Shown piece after piece: positions 15,765 to 24,532 of a stretch of DNA of 64,000 bases. Made by a program: the position numbers and the translations under genes. Positions within the stretch are counted from its first letter, which is position 1. Every line of letters starts with the position of its first letter. The stretch spans positions 620,001 to 684,000 of the forward strand of contig NZ_QANS01000003.1 of the NCBI RefSeq assembly GCF_003052265.1, read 5' to 3'. The notes below the pieces were generated by a model, which was given only the letters and a program-made list of their open reading frames with translations, was not told the origin of the DNA and did no database searches. Source of the stretch: Stenotrophobium rhamnosiphilum (GTDB taxonomy: Bacteria; Pseudomonadota; Gammaproteobacteria; Nevskiales; Nevskiaceae).

Positions 15765-17069
15765 TTAACGTCTACGCGGCGGACCACCGCGACCAGCTCC
15801 CGGACGCCCAGCGCCAGGACGGCCTCCACCAGGCCCCCCACGACGCGCTCCGCTAGGCGGACGACGCTCTGGACGCGCGCCCTGAACGAAGTTTTCCTTC
15901 TCCATCAGATCGCTGGCATCGTGGTCAACCGGAATGCGCATGCCGATATAACGCTCGATATCCGGCAACGAATACACATAAGTTTCGCAGCAGAATGAAA
16001 TTGCATCGCCCGTCGTGCCTGCGCGTGCAGTACGACCAATACGGTGAACGTAATCTTCCGCATCTTGCGGCAAGTCATAGTTGATGACGTGCGACACGGC
16101 AGGAATGTGCAGCCCACGTGCAGCAACGTCAGTCGCAACGAGCACCGGCAATTTGCCGTCTTTGAAATCCTGCAGCAGACGTTCGCGTTTATTTTGCGCA
16201 ACGTCGCCAGAAAGAGTCGCCGCTTCAAAGCCATTGGCCTTGAGCGTGTTCTCAACCTGTTCGGCATCGCGCTTCATGTTGACGAACACGAGCGTGCGCA
16301 GTGGATCGTGATGGCGCAGCAGGCCGATCAGCAGGCGCTGTTTGTCATCGTTGGCAACGTGCACCAATGTCTGACGTACACGCTCAGCGGTGACTTGGTC
16401 CGGCTCAACCTCGACCTTGGTCGGGTTGTTCATGTGTTCATACGCAAGCTCCAACACGCGGTGCGACAGCGTGGCGGAGAACAGGTAGTTTTTGCGTGCG
16501 GCAGGCGCAGGCATTTTGCGGATCAGATAACGGATATCGGCAATAAAGCCGAGATCAAACATGCGATCCGCTTCGTCCAACACCAGCACCGCAATCTGTT
16601 TGAGATTGAAGATGTCTTGCTTAAAGTAATCAATCAAACGACCCGGCGTGCCGATCAGAATGTCGAGGCCGTTGGTGATTGATGTGCGCTGCGCGTCATA
16701 GCCAGTGCCGCCGTAAACCACCGACATGCGCAGGCCGGTTTCAGAACCGAGCTGTTCAGCGTCTTTGAAAATCTGAATCGCGAGTTCACGTGTCGGTGCG
16801 AGCATGATCGCGCGCGGCTGATTTACGTCGGCGCCTTCGGCGCGCGGGGTATTCAGCAGATGATTCATTGCGGCGAGCAAGAAAGCGGCAGATTTGCCCG
16901 TGCCGGTTTGTGCCTGACCTGCGAGATCTTCGCCATTGAGCGCGCGCGGTAGCGTTAGCGCTTGAATCGGCGTGCAGTTGGTGTAGCCGAGTTTCTGGAG
17001 TCCTAACTGTAAGGAAGGGTGCAGAGGTAAATCGGCAAAAGCGGTATCACTAAGATGAGCAGGTTGCAT
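15765..17069 (-). CDS. rhlB: DEAD-box ATP-dependent RNA helicase, RhlB type
   Basis: RNA helicase that in relatives works with the RNA degradosome. From N to C: Q motif (F..LPLHPSLQLGLQKLGYTNCTPIQ), Walker A AQTGTGKS near residue 55, PTRELA, TPGRL, DEADRMFDLGF, SAT, and the C-terminal domain with RGLHIP and HRIGRTARAG. The tail (about 45 residues) is Arg/Gly/Pro-rich (GGPGGGRPGAGR), a probable RNA-binding end. The frame is open to 17147, but ATG 17069 (MQPAHLSDTAFADLPL) fits the family. Divergent from trxA-rho, the E. coli arrangement, which supports RhlB over RhlE. Confidence 0.88.
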   Translation of the reverse strand: MQPAHLSDTAFADLPLHPSLQLGLQKLGYTNCTPIQALTLPRALNGEDLAGQAQTGTGKSAAFLLAAMNHLLNTPRAEGADVNQPRAIMLAPTRELAIQIFKDAEQLGSETGLRMSVVYGGTGYDAQRTSITNGLDILIGTPGRLIDYFKQDIFNLKQIAVLVLDEADRMFDLGFIADIRYLIRKMPAPAARKNYLFSATLSHRVLELAYEHMNNPTKVEVEPDQVTAERVRQTLVHVANDDKQRLLIGLLRHHDPLRTLVFVNMKRDAEQVENTLKANGFEAATLSGDVAQNKRERLLQDFKDGKLPVLVATDVAARGLHIPAVSHVINYDLPQDAEDYVHRIGRTARAGTTGDAISFCCETYVYSLPDIERYIGMRIPVDHDASDLMEKENFVQGARPERRPPSGARRGGPGGGRPGAGRPGAGRGGPPRRR

Positions 17070-17342
17070 GGATTCAACAATAATAAAAGGTGGGAGGAAC
17101 GGCGGCGCTTGCATTCGGCATTGACTTAGTGCTGAAATAGCACCCATACAAACGGCTGCATGGCGCTGATCGACGTTTAATCGATATCAAGCCCTGACTT
17201 AACAGCCCCGCGTCAGTTCCCCGCGAACAAGCCATCATAACCATCTAAGTGCATTTTTGCCCGCTTGATTGGGCATGACTTAGCCCCATCTTCAGCAAAC
17301 GCGCGTGCCTTCGCGCTATCAACTCTCCCACGAGGCCCACCC

Positions 17343-17678
17343 ATGAGTGAAAATATCAGCGCTGTAACCGATGCCAGTTTTGAACAGGACGTGCTCAAGA
17401 GCACTACGCCGGTTCTGGTCGATTTTTGGGCAGAATGGTGCGGCCCTTGCCGCATGATCGCCCCGATCCTGGAGCAGGTTGCTGGCGAAACTGCTGGCAA
17501 GCTCAAAGTCGTCAAGCTCAACGTTGACGAAAACACCGCCACGCCAGCCAAGTTCGGCATCCGCGGTATTCCTACCCTTTTGTTGTTCAAAGATGGCCAG
17601 ATCGCTGCGACCCAAGTTGGTGCAGTGCATAAGGCTCAGCTCACCGCTTTTGTAACGCCACATTTCAATATCGCATGA
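17343..17678 (+). CDS. trxA: Thioredoxin
   Basis: Cytoplasmic dithiol oxidoreductase with the WCGPC active site at residues ~35-39 and the cis-Pro segment [11 protein letters not shown] near 73. ATG 17343 ([10 protein letters not shown]) gives 111 residues, the normal size; GAGG lies upstream. The open frame reaches back to 17265, but that extension is not thioredoxin-like. Its stop overlaps the rho start (ATGA). Confidence 0.95.
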   Translation: MSENISAVTDASFEQDVLKSTTPVLVDFWAEWCGPCRMIAPILEQVAGETAGKLKVVKLNVDENTATPAKFGIRGIPTLLLFKDGQIAATQVGAVHKAQLTAFVTPHFNIA

Positions 17679-19264
17679 TTAAACATCGCCGCCGTCATCC
17701 CAACGGCCGTAACAATGGTGGACGTGGAGGCCAGGGTAACGGCCAAAACGGCAACAATGGCAACAACGGTCAGCAGAATCGGAACTCGCGCGAAGGCTTG
17801 CCTTCAGACGCCGATCTCGAAGCCGAAGAGCTAGCAGCGTATCCGGAGGCCTTGCCCCAAGACAGCGGAGCACTGACCACTGACCCGGATGCGCCGCGCC
17901 CACCACCGCCGCAGATGTCTGACGACGGCGATGCAGAAGGTAATGGCAACAACGGCGAACCGCGCCAGCAGCACGAACAGCGGTCGATGGAACCACCCAA
18001 AGTGGTTCGCATCGCTGAACTGAAAAAGAAAACCGCCGCCGAGTTGTTGGAACTGGCGGAATCGCTGGGTCTTGAGAACATCGCTCGCGTCAAAAAGCAT
18101 GATCTCGTCTTCCAGTTGCTCCGTGCCGCAGGTCGTCGCGGTGAGCACATCCAGGCCGAAGGCGTTCTGGAAATCATGTCGGACGGTTACGGCTTCCTTC
18201 GCGGCGCTGACAGCTCTTACGCTGCGGGTCCGGATGACGTTTACATCTCACCCTCACAAATTCGCCGTTTCAGCTTGCGCACAGGTGACACCGTCACCGG
18301 CCGCGTACGTTCGCCGAAAGACAACGAGCGCTATTTCGCGCTGCTGAAAGTCGACACCATCAACTACGAATTGCCAGAAGTTTCCAAGCGCAAAGTGTCG
18401 TTTGAAAACCTCACGCCGCTGTTCGCGGATGAGCAGCTCAAGATGGAGCGCGGCAACGGCACCACCGAAGACATCACCGCTCGCGTGATCGACTTGGTTG
18501 CGCCATTTGGTAAAGGTCAACGTGGTCTGATCGTGTCACCGCCGAAAGCCGGTAAGACGATCATGATGCAGAACATCGCTCAATCGATTGCAGCCAACTA
18601 CCCAGACGTTTATCTCATCATCCTGCTGGTTGATGAACGTCCAGAAGAAGTCACCGACATGCAGCGCAGCGTGCGCGCCGAAGTCATTTCATCGACCTTC
18701 GACGAACCTGCAACGCGTCACGTGCAGGTGGCCGAAATGGTCATCGAAAAAGCCAAGCGCCTTGTTGAACACAAGCGCGACGTCGTTATTCTTCTCGACT
18801 CCATCACGCGTCTTGCACGCGCCTACAACACCGTTGCGCCTTCATCGGGCAAGGTGCTGACGGGTGGTGTTGATGCCAACGCATTGCAGAAGCCAAAACG
18901 CTTCTTCGGCGCCGCGCGCAACATCGAAGAAGGCGGCTCACTCACCATCATCGCAACCGCGCTCGTTGAGACCGGCAGCAAGATGGACGAAGTGATTTAC
19001 GAAGAGTTCAAAGGCACCGGCAACATGGAGCTCCAGCTGGAGCGCCGCATTGCTGAAAAGCGCATCTTCCCTGCGATCAACATCAACCGCTCCGGTACGC
19101 GTAAAGAAGAGCTGATGATGAATCCAGGCGACCTCAACAAGGTTTGGATCCTGCGCAAGCTGCTGCACTCGATGGACGAACTTGCTGCGATGGAACTGCT
19201 GCTGGATCGTATGAAGCAGACCAAGACCAACAGCGATTTCTTCGATTCGATGCGTCGCAATTAA
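17675..19264 (+). CDS. rho: Transcription termination factor Rho with long N-terminal extension
   Basis: Hexameric RNA-dependent ATPase that ends transcription. The core is intact: N-terminal RNA-binding domain ([20 protein letters not shown] from about residue 113; GYGFLRG), Walker A PPKAGKT near 290, [24 protein letters not shown] and the R-loop/arginine-finger region. Length 529 against about 420 in E. coli is due to ~105 residues of low-complexity sequence at the N terminus (Arg/His, then Asn/Gly/Gln, then acidic Pro). ATG 17675 overlaps the trxA stop by 4 bp; no later Met precedes the conserved domain except residue ~80 and ~106. Confidence 0.95.
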   Translation: MIKHRRRHPNGRNNGGRGGQGNGQNGNNGNNGQQNRNSREGLPSDADLEAEELAAYPEALPQDSGALTTDPDAPRPPPPQMSDDGDAEGNGNNGEPRQQHEQRSMEPPKVVRIAELKKKTAAELLELAESLGLENIARVKKHDLVFQLLRAAGRRGEHIQAEGVLEIMSDGYGFLRGADSSYAAGPDDVYISPSQIRRFSLRTGDTVTGRVRSPKDNERYFALLKVDTINYELPEVSKRKVSFENLTPLFADEQLKMERGNGTTEDITARVIDLVAPFGKGQRGLIVSPPKAGKTIMMQNIAQSIAANYPDVYLIILLVDERPEEVTDMQRSVRAEVISSTFDEPATRHVQVAEMVIEKAKRLVEHKRDVVILLDSITRLARAYNTVAPSSGKVLTGGVDANALQKPKRFFGAARNIEEGGSLTIIATALVETGSKMDEVIYEEFKGTGNMELQLERRIAEKRIFPAININRSGTRKEELMMNPGDLNKVWILRKLLHSMDELAAMELLLDRMKQTKTNSDFFDSMRRN

Positions 19265-19281
19265 GGTTTATTTGCTTCAAT

Positions 19282-19310
19282 AAAAAAGCGCGCCAATGGC
19301 GCGCTTTTTT
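19282..19310. terminator. Bidirectional intrinsic terminator after rho
   Basis: Perfect 13 bp stem A6GCGCGCC / GGCGCGCT6 with an AAT loop. The A6/T6 flanks allow termination of rho and of anything read from the acs side. Confidence 0.92.
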
Positions 19311-19323
19311 GTTTCTGCTTGTT

Positions 19324-19403
19324 GGCTGGGTTGCTGCGAAGCAAAACCCAGCGTTCACATTGGCAGAAAAGAAGCGCTGGGTTGATGAAGCCAACCCAGC
19401 CTA
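19324..19403. repeat. Composite palindromic repeat between rho and acs
   Basis: Two hairpins share one core: GCTGGGTTGCTGCGAAGCA..AACCCAGC and GCTGGGTTGATGAAGCCAACCCAGC, with GGCTGGGTT and AACCCAGCC at the outer ends. It resembles REP-like intergenic palindromes. It fills the gap between the rho terminator and the 3' end of acs. Confidence 0.65.
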
Positions 19404-19408
19404 CAAGG

Positions 19409-21373
19409 TCATGCTTTTCCGGCCAACTGCGCAACAATTCCCGGATTCTCCAACGTCGAAATATCCTGCGTGATTTCTTCGCCCTTGGCGATTGAGCGCA
19501 GCAGGCGACGCATGATTTTTCCGCTACGAGTCTTCGGTAGGTTTTCTGCGAAACGAATGTCGTCAGGTTTGGCGATAGCGCCAATTTCCTTGGCGACGTG
19601 GTCGCGCAATTCTTTAGAGAGTGCATCCGCTTCTGCGCCTTCAGGGCGTGGGCCTTTGCAGGTAACGAAGGCGAATACGCTTTCGCCCTTCACATCATGT
19701 GGACGACCAACGACAGCGGCTTCAGCAACACGTGGATGTGACACCAGCGCGCTCTCGATTTCCATTGTGCCGAGGCGGTGACCGGCGACGTTCAGCACGT
19801 CATCGATGCGCCCCATGATCCAGTAGTAACCGTCAGCGTCGCGATGTGCAGAGTCGCCGGCAACGTAGTACTTGTTCTTGAACTGAGCCCAGTAGGCGCT
19901 GATGTAGCGATCATTGTCGCCCCAGATCGTGCGCAGCATCGATGGCCATGGTTTGCTGATAACGAGGTAGCCGCCTTGGTCGAGTTGATCGATGAGGTTG
20001 CCGCTGTCATCAACAATGCCGGCAGCAATGCCGGGCAGTGGTTGTGTGCAGGAGCCAGGTTTGGTCGGCGTTGCGCCGGGCACGGGGGACATCATGATCG
20101 CGCCGGTTTCGGTCTGCCACCAGGTATCAACGATCGGTAATTTTTCTTTGCCGATGACGCGGTGATACCACATCCATGCTTCTGGATTGATCGGTTCACC
20201 AACGCTGCCGAGTAGACGCAGTTTCGACAAATCATATTTTGCCGGCCATTCATCGCCCGCTTTCATCAACGCGCGAATGGCGGTTGGTGCGGTGTAGAAA
20301 ATGGTGACGCCGTGTTCCTGACAGATTTTCCAGAAGCGACCTGCATCTGGAATCGTCGGCACGCCTTCGTACATCAGAATCGTTGCGCCGTTCGACAGCG
20401 GGCCATAGCAAACGTAAGAGTGGCCAGTGACCCAACCCACGTCAGCCGTGCACCAGAACACATCGTCATCACGCAGATCGAACACCCACTGACAGCTCAC
20501 ATGCGCGCCGAGCAGATAACCGCCGGTGGAATGCTGAATGCCCTTCGGCTTGCCAGTAGAGCCAGAGGTGTAGAGCAGGAACAGCGGATGTTCTGCTTCT
20601 ACCCACACTGGATCGCAGCGTTCGGATTGCGTGGCGAGTAGATCGTGCCACCAGATATCGCGCTTCGCGTCCCAATTGACGCTGTGTTTGGTGCGCTGAT
20701 AGACGATGACTTTCTCGACTGTCTTGCCGCCAGAGGCGAGGGCGTCATCTGTCGCTTTTTTCAGATCAATAATATTGCCGCCGCGATTGCCGCCATCTGC
20801 AGCAATGACGAGTTTGGCGCCGGTGTCTTCAATACGATCTTTCAGCGAAGCCGCTGAGAAGCCGCCGAACACCACCGAGTGAATCGCACCAATGCGTGCG
20901 CAGGCCTGCATTGCGATGACTGCTTCCGGCGTCATCGGCATGTAGATGATGACGCGGTCGCCTTTAGTGATGCCGAGTGAGAGCAAGCCGTTGGCGAGCT
21001 TGCAGACTTCGGCATGCAACTCTTTGTACGTCCAATTGCGCGCATCGCCTTTCTCGCCTTCAAAGCGAATCGCGATTTTGTCGCCGCGAGCACCGAGATG
21101 ACGATCAAGGCAGTTGGCAGAAGCATTCAGGCGGCCATCATCAAACCACTGATAGTTCGGTGCCTTGCTGTCATCCAGCGTGCGCGTGAATGGTGTTTGC
21201 CATGCAATATTCTTGCGGGCCTGATCGCCCCAGAAGCCGACGTGATCTTTGTCTGCTGCTGCGCGCAGAGCGTCGAGCTTCTTAGCGTCTAAACGTGCCT
21301 TTTTAACGAACTCGGGACGCGGAGGAAACACGCGCTTTTCACCGAGGACGGACTCAATCTTGTCGCTGCTCAT
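19409..21373 (-). CDS. acs: Acetyl-CoA synthetase
   Basis: AMP-forming ligase converting acetate, ATP and CoA to acetyl-CoA for growth on acetate. P-loop-like [11 protein letters not shown] near residue 270, the WWQTETG motif near 415, YxxGD and [13 protein letters not shown] in the hinge, and the acylation-regulated lysine in [11 protein letters not shown] (K619). 654 residues, standard. GGAG lies before the ATG. It opens the acetate block that includes the MHS transporter, the CrbS/CrbR-type system and a porin. The GAC-N4-GTC palindrome seen at the transporter and porin promoters is not evident upstream of acs. Confidence 0.96.
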   Translation of the reverse strand: MSSDKIESVLGEKRVFPPRPEFVKKARLDAKKLDALRAAADKDHVGFWGDQARKNIAWQTPFTRTLDDSKAPNYQWFDDGRLNASANCLDRHLGARGDKIAIRFEGEKGDARNWTYKELHAEVCKLANGLLSLGITKGDRVIIYMPMTPEAVIAMQACARIGAIHSVVFGGFSAASLKDRIEDTGAKLVIAADGGNRGGNIIDLKKATDDALASGGKTVEKVIVYQRTKHSVNWDAKRDIWWHDLLATQSERCDPVWVEAEHPLFLLYTSGSTGKPKGIQHSTGGYLLGAHVSCQWVFDLRDDDVFWCTADVGWVTGHSYVCYGPLSNGATILMYEGVPTIPDAGRFWKICQEHGVTIFYTAPTAIRALMKAGDEWPAKYDLSKLRLLGSVGEPINPEAWMWYHRVIGKEKLPIVDTWWQTETGAIMMSPVPGATPTKPGSCTQPLPGIAAGIVDDSGNLIDQLDQGGYLVISKPWPSMLRTIWGDNDRYISAYWAQFKNKYYVAGDSAHRDADGYYWIMGRIDDVLNVAGHRLGTMEIESALVSHPRVAEAAVVGRPHDVKGESVFAFVTCKGPRPEGAEADALSKELRDHVAKEIGAIAKPDDIRFAENLPKTRSGKIMRRLLRSIAKGEEITQDISTLENPGIVAQLAGKA

Positions 21374-21502
21374 CTTAAGTCTCCAACGCTGTTCAAATTA
21401 TTTAAGCTGTCGCAAATCATACGGTGACCGGTAGCATCGTCAATTGCTCCGGAAAGTACACCTACCCATTTCGGCCAGTTTGGTGTTTTTTCCGGCCAAA
21501 TT

Positions 21503-22528
21503 TTAGACATTGACGCAATAAGCCCCAGTCACCATCGGTAGCTGGTCAGCGGTGATGATGCCCGGCGCCGCGGCAAATACATGCGGGATCGCATGAATCA
21601 TCGGCATCGCCGTCAATGTGGCCGGATCGAAATCACGGGTGCCACCGGTTTGCTGATATTTGCAGCGGATATTCGGCACGCCCTCAATCTCAATCAGCCA
21701 GCCTTCTTCCACTGGCCAGTTCGGTTCAAGCTTGGTGCCGAGTTTCCACGCGACTTTCAGCTCGATTACGGCCTTGCCCTTTACACGAGCTGACCAGCAG
21801 CAACGCAGGCCGCTGATGCAGCCTTTCCCAATCTTCATATAACCAAGATCGACATCTTCAGTCGCAGCGGCGTATTCAACATCAAAGCGAATTTCGTCGA
21901 CTTCAATCTTCAGCGCGTTCGCCATCATCTCCACCGCTTCCTTGAACGAAGGCATCGCGCGTTCGGCGAGTGGCGGTGCTGCAGGATCATCGACTCGCAA
22001 GCCAAAGCCAATCGCTTCCCATGTGCCGGCAGATTCGTAAGGCGTTGCGTCGACCGATTCCAAAACTGAAATCTTGTCGATGCGTGAACAGCCAGCAGAA
22101 GCCACCAGCGCAAATATATTGGCGTGGCCAGGATTCACGCCACCACCGTAAATGGAAGAGCCACCTTTAATCGTTGCAGCACGCAAACGCGCGACTTCAT
22201 CTTTGCCAAACTGCGTGCCGGTCATGAAGTACGCAGTAGAAACAATGTCGCAACCCGATGCGAGAATTTTCTCCATCTCATCGATGTTCGGAAATTGCGG
22301 CATGTAGCAAACACAATCAGGCTTGAGCGTGAGTAAGGCATCGATATCGTTGGTCGCTTTAATGCCGAGTGGTTCCATGCCGCAAAGCGTGCCAACGTCT
22401 TGTCCCACTTTATCTGTTGCGTGGCAGTAACAACCGACAAGCTCCATCAGCGGATGCGCAACGATGGCGCGAACGGATGGTTTGCCAACGACGCCGGTGG
22501 TCCATTGCACAACTTTAATCTTGGACAT
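21503..22528 (-). CDS. NAD(P)-dependent dihydrodipicolinate-reductase-like dehydrogenase
   Basis: 341 residues. The N-terminal Rossmann segment VVQWTTGVVGKPSVRAI matches the DapB-like / 2,4-diaminopentanoate-dehydrogenase group rather than true DapB, which is shorter and has a different fingerprint. GGGVNPGHANIFAL near residue 128 and a C-terminal catalytic domain complete the pattern. Substrate unknown; relatives are annotated only as amine dehydrogenase or 'dihydrodipicolinate reductase'. GGGGAAAG precedes the ATG. It lies between acs and the MHS transporter on the same strand, but separated by a terminator from the latter. Confidence 0.7.
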   Translation of the reverse strand: MSKIKVVQWTTGVVGKPSVRAIVAHPLMELVGCYCHATDKVGQDVGTLCGMEPLGIKATNDIDALLTLKPDCVCYMPQFPNIDEMEKILASGCDIVSTAYFMTGTQFGKDEVARLRAATIKGGSSIYGGGVNPGHANIFALVASAGCSRIDKISVLESVDATPYESAGTWEAIGFGLRVDDPAAPPLAERAMPSFKEAVEMMANALKIEVDEIRFDVEYAAATEDVDLGYMKIGKGCISGLRCCWSARVKGKAVIELKVAWKLGTKLEPNWPVEEGWLIEIEGVPNIRCKYQQTGGTRDFDPATLTAMPMIHAIPHVFAAAPGIITADQLPMVTGAYCVNV

Positions 22529-22634
22529 GCACTTTCCCCTGCTGAGTAGATGACGCCTGTATGCGGCGTTTGTGCCTGATCATACGTTTGCCCAGCGTAG
22601 GAACAGCTCAGCCGAACTAATTAGTTATGGTGTT

Positions 22635-22664
22635 AAAAAAGGCCCCGTGAATCGGGGCCTTTTC
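22635..22664 (-). terminator. Intrinsic terminator of the MHS transporter gene
   Basis: Stem AAAGGCCCCG / CGGGGCCTTT, loop of 5 nt, then T6 on the minus strand, ending 14 bp downstream of the transporter stop. Confidence 0.88.
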
Positions 22665-22677
22665 CGTCATTCCAGCA

Positions 22678-24339
22678 TCAGTCGTCAATAGGACCGCCTT
22701 TGGTGTCACGCAAGAACAGCGTGCCGATCACTAGCGTCATTACTGCCACGATGATGGGATACCAGAGGCCGTAGTAGATATCGCCTTTCCAGCTCACTAA
22801 CGCGAACGCGATGGTTGGTACAAAGCCACCGAACCAGCCGTTACCGATGTGATACGGCAGTGACATCGAGCTGTAGCGAATACGCGTTGGGAACAGTTCA
22901 ACCAGCCATGCTGCAATCGGGCCGTAGACCATGGTGACGTAAATCACCAGTAGTGCCAGCAGTGCAATCAACATGCCGTGATTGACCTGCGTCGGATCCG
23001 CTTTCTTCGGATAGTTGGCAGTCGCCAGTGCATCACCCAACTCTTTGCTGAATGCAGCCTGTCGTTCTTTGAAAGCGGCTTTGTCCATGCCGCCGCCTTC
23101 AAATGCGGTGACAACCTTATCGCCAATCTTGATCACCGCCACGCTACCCGCTGGAGCCGCCTCGTTGCTGTAGGGCACGCCGGACTTAGCCAGAACGCTC
23201 TTCGTCACATCGCAAGAACCGCTGAAAACTTTCTTGCCGACGGGATCGAACTGGAAGCTGCAGGATTCTGGATCAGCAACGACAGTGACCGGTGCTGTTG
23301 CTGCGGCTGCTTCCAGTCCGGGATTCGCGTAATGCGTAATCGCTTTGAAGATTGGGAAGTAAGTGAGCGCCGCAATCAAACAGCCGACCATGACAATCGG
23401 CTTGCGACCGATCTTGTCTGATAGCCAACCAAAGAACACGAAGAACGGTGTGCCGATGAGCAGGCCTGCTGCCAGCAGAAGATTGGCAGTAGTCGCATCG
23501 ACCTTCAGACTTTGCGTAAGGAAATACAGCGCATAGAACTGGCCGGTGTACCAAACCACAGCTTGACCTGCGGTGGCGCCGAACAGTGCGAGCAGCACAA
23601 TTTTCAGATTGCTCCACTTGGCAAAAGCTTCCGTCAGCGGTGCTTTTGAAGTCTTACCTTCTGCCTTCATTTTCTTGAACAGGGGTGACTCTGAAAGCTG
23701 CATGCGGATGTAAACCGAAATGCCTAGCAGTAGTGCGGAAACCAAGAACGGAATGCGCCAGCCCCATTCTTCAAAGGCTTCGTTGCCCAGAGTCAGACGG
23801 CAGCCGAGGATCACCAGCAGTGACAGAAACAAGCCGCCGGTCGCCGTGGTTTGAATCCAACTGGTGGCATAGCCGCGGTTGTGGTTGCCGGAGTGCTCTG
23901 CAACATAGGTTGCAGCGCCGCCGTATTCACCGCCGAGTGCCAGGCCTTGCAAGAGACGCAGCGTGATCAGAATGATCGGTGCTGCCACGCCGATGCTGGC
24001 GTAGTTAGGCAGCACACCGACCAGAAAGGTCGACAGACCCATGATCAGAATCGTGACCAGGAAGGTGTATTTACGACCCACCATATCGCCCAGTCGACCG
24101 AAAACCAGTGCACCGAAAGGACGTACCGCAAAGCCCGCGGCAAAGGCGAGCAGTGCAAAAATAAAAGCGCTGGTGTCATTCAGGCCAGAGAAAAATTGCT
24201 TGGCAATGATGGCGGCTAGCGATCCGTAGAGATAAAAGTCATACCACTCGAAGACAGTGCCTAGCGAAGAAGCAAAAATCACTTTGCGCTCTTCAGCCTT
24301 CGTCACGGTGGGAATTGCGGCGGTGCTGGATTGACTCAT
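22678..24339 (-). CDS. MFS transporter, metabolite:H+ symporter (MHS) family
   Basis: Probable carboxylate:proton symporter. LGTVFEWYDFYLYGSLA near residue 25 is the MHS signature; the RLGDMVGRKYTF loop (~90) and GWLSDKIGRKP (~310) are the MFS cytoplasmic loops. Length 553 is about 100 more than usual: a hydrophilic insert near residues 335-445 interrupts the C-terminal half and holds two Cys (DPESCSFQF, FSGSCDV). ATG 24339 has GGAG upstream; the frame is open to 24390. Context with acs and CrbSR suggests acetate or a related short-chain acid, by inference. Confidence 0.85.
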   Translation of the reverse strand: MSQSSTAAIPTVTKAEERKVIFASSLGTVFEWYDFYLYGSLAAIIAKQFFSGLNDTSAFIFALLAFAAGFAVRPFGALVFGRLGDMVGRKYTFLVTILIMGLSTFLVGVLPNYASIGVAAPIILITLRLLQGLALGGEYGGAATYVAEHSGNHNRGYATSWIQTTATGGLFLSLLVILGCRLTLGNEAFEEWGWRIPFLVSALLLGISVYIRMQLSESPLFKKMKAEGKTSKAPLTEAFAKWSNLKIVLLALFGATAGQAVVWYTGQFYALYFLTQSLKVDATTANLLLAAGLLIGTPFFVFFGWLSDKIGRKPIVMVGCLIAALTYFPIFKAITHYANPGLEAAAATAPVTVVADPESCSFQFDPVGKKVFSGSCDVTKSVLAKSGVPYSNEAAPAGSVAVIKIGDKVVTAFEGGGMDKAAFKERQAAFSKELGDALATANYPKKADPTQVNHGMLIALLALLVIYVTMVYGPIAAWLVELFPTRIRYSSMSLPYHIGNGWFGGFVPTIAFALVSWKGDIYYGLWYPIIVAVMTLVIGTLFLRDTKGGPIDD

Positions 24340-24388
24340 GTCTTTAGCTCCTTCTAAAACGTTGCAAGGCTCAAAATGCCTGTAGCGC

Positions 24389-24432
24389 AATCTAGGTCAT
24401 GTCATTGCTAGCGTGAACGCGACTTTAGTCGC
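24389..24432 (-). promoter_or_regulatory. Candidate activator site and -10 for the MHS transporter
   Basis: GCGACTTTAGTCGC (24419-24432) is a 5+5 palindrome with core GAC-TTTA-GTC. On the minus strand it is followed, 34 bp centre to centre, by TAGATT (24394-24389), a plausible -10. The same core and the same 34 bp spacing occur before the porin gene at 28.8 kb. A CrbR-type regulator is the obvious candidate binder; not demonstrated. Confidence 0.5.
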
Positions 24433-24459
24433 AAGCGCCGAAATCCGCATCGCTTTCGA

Positions 24460-24476
24460 ATACGACTTTGGTCTAA
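24460..24476 (+). promoter_or_regulatory. Second copy of the acetate-block palindrome
   Basis: ATACGACTTTGGTCTAA is identical over 17 bp to the porin-promoter site at 28761-28777. Its core centre lies 43 bp (about four helical turns) from the first site. It lies 56 bp upstream of the sensor-kinase start. A weak -10-like TTTGAT (24500-24505) is at the same 34 bp distance on the plus strand. Confidence 0.5.
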
Positions 24477-24532
24477 TCTGCATCAAAGTGGTGCCGTGGT
24501 TTGATCGTAGTTCTGCACAAGGATAGATTCCG

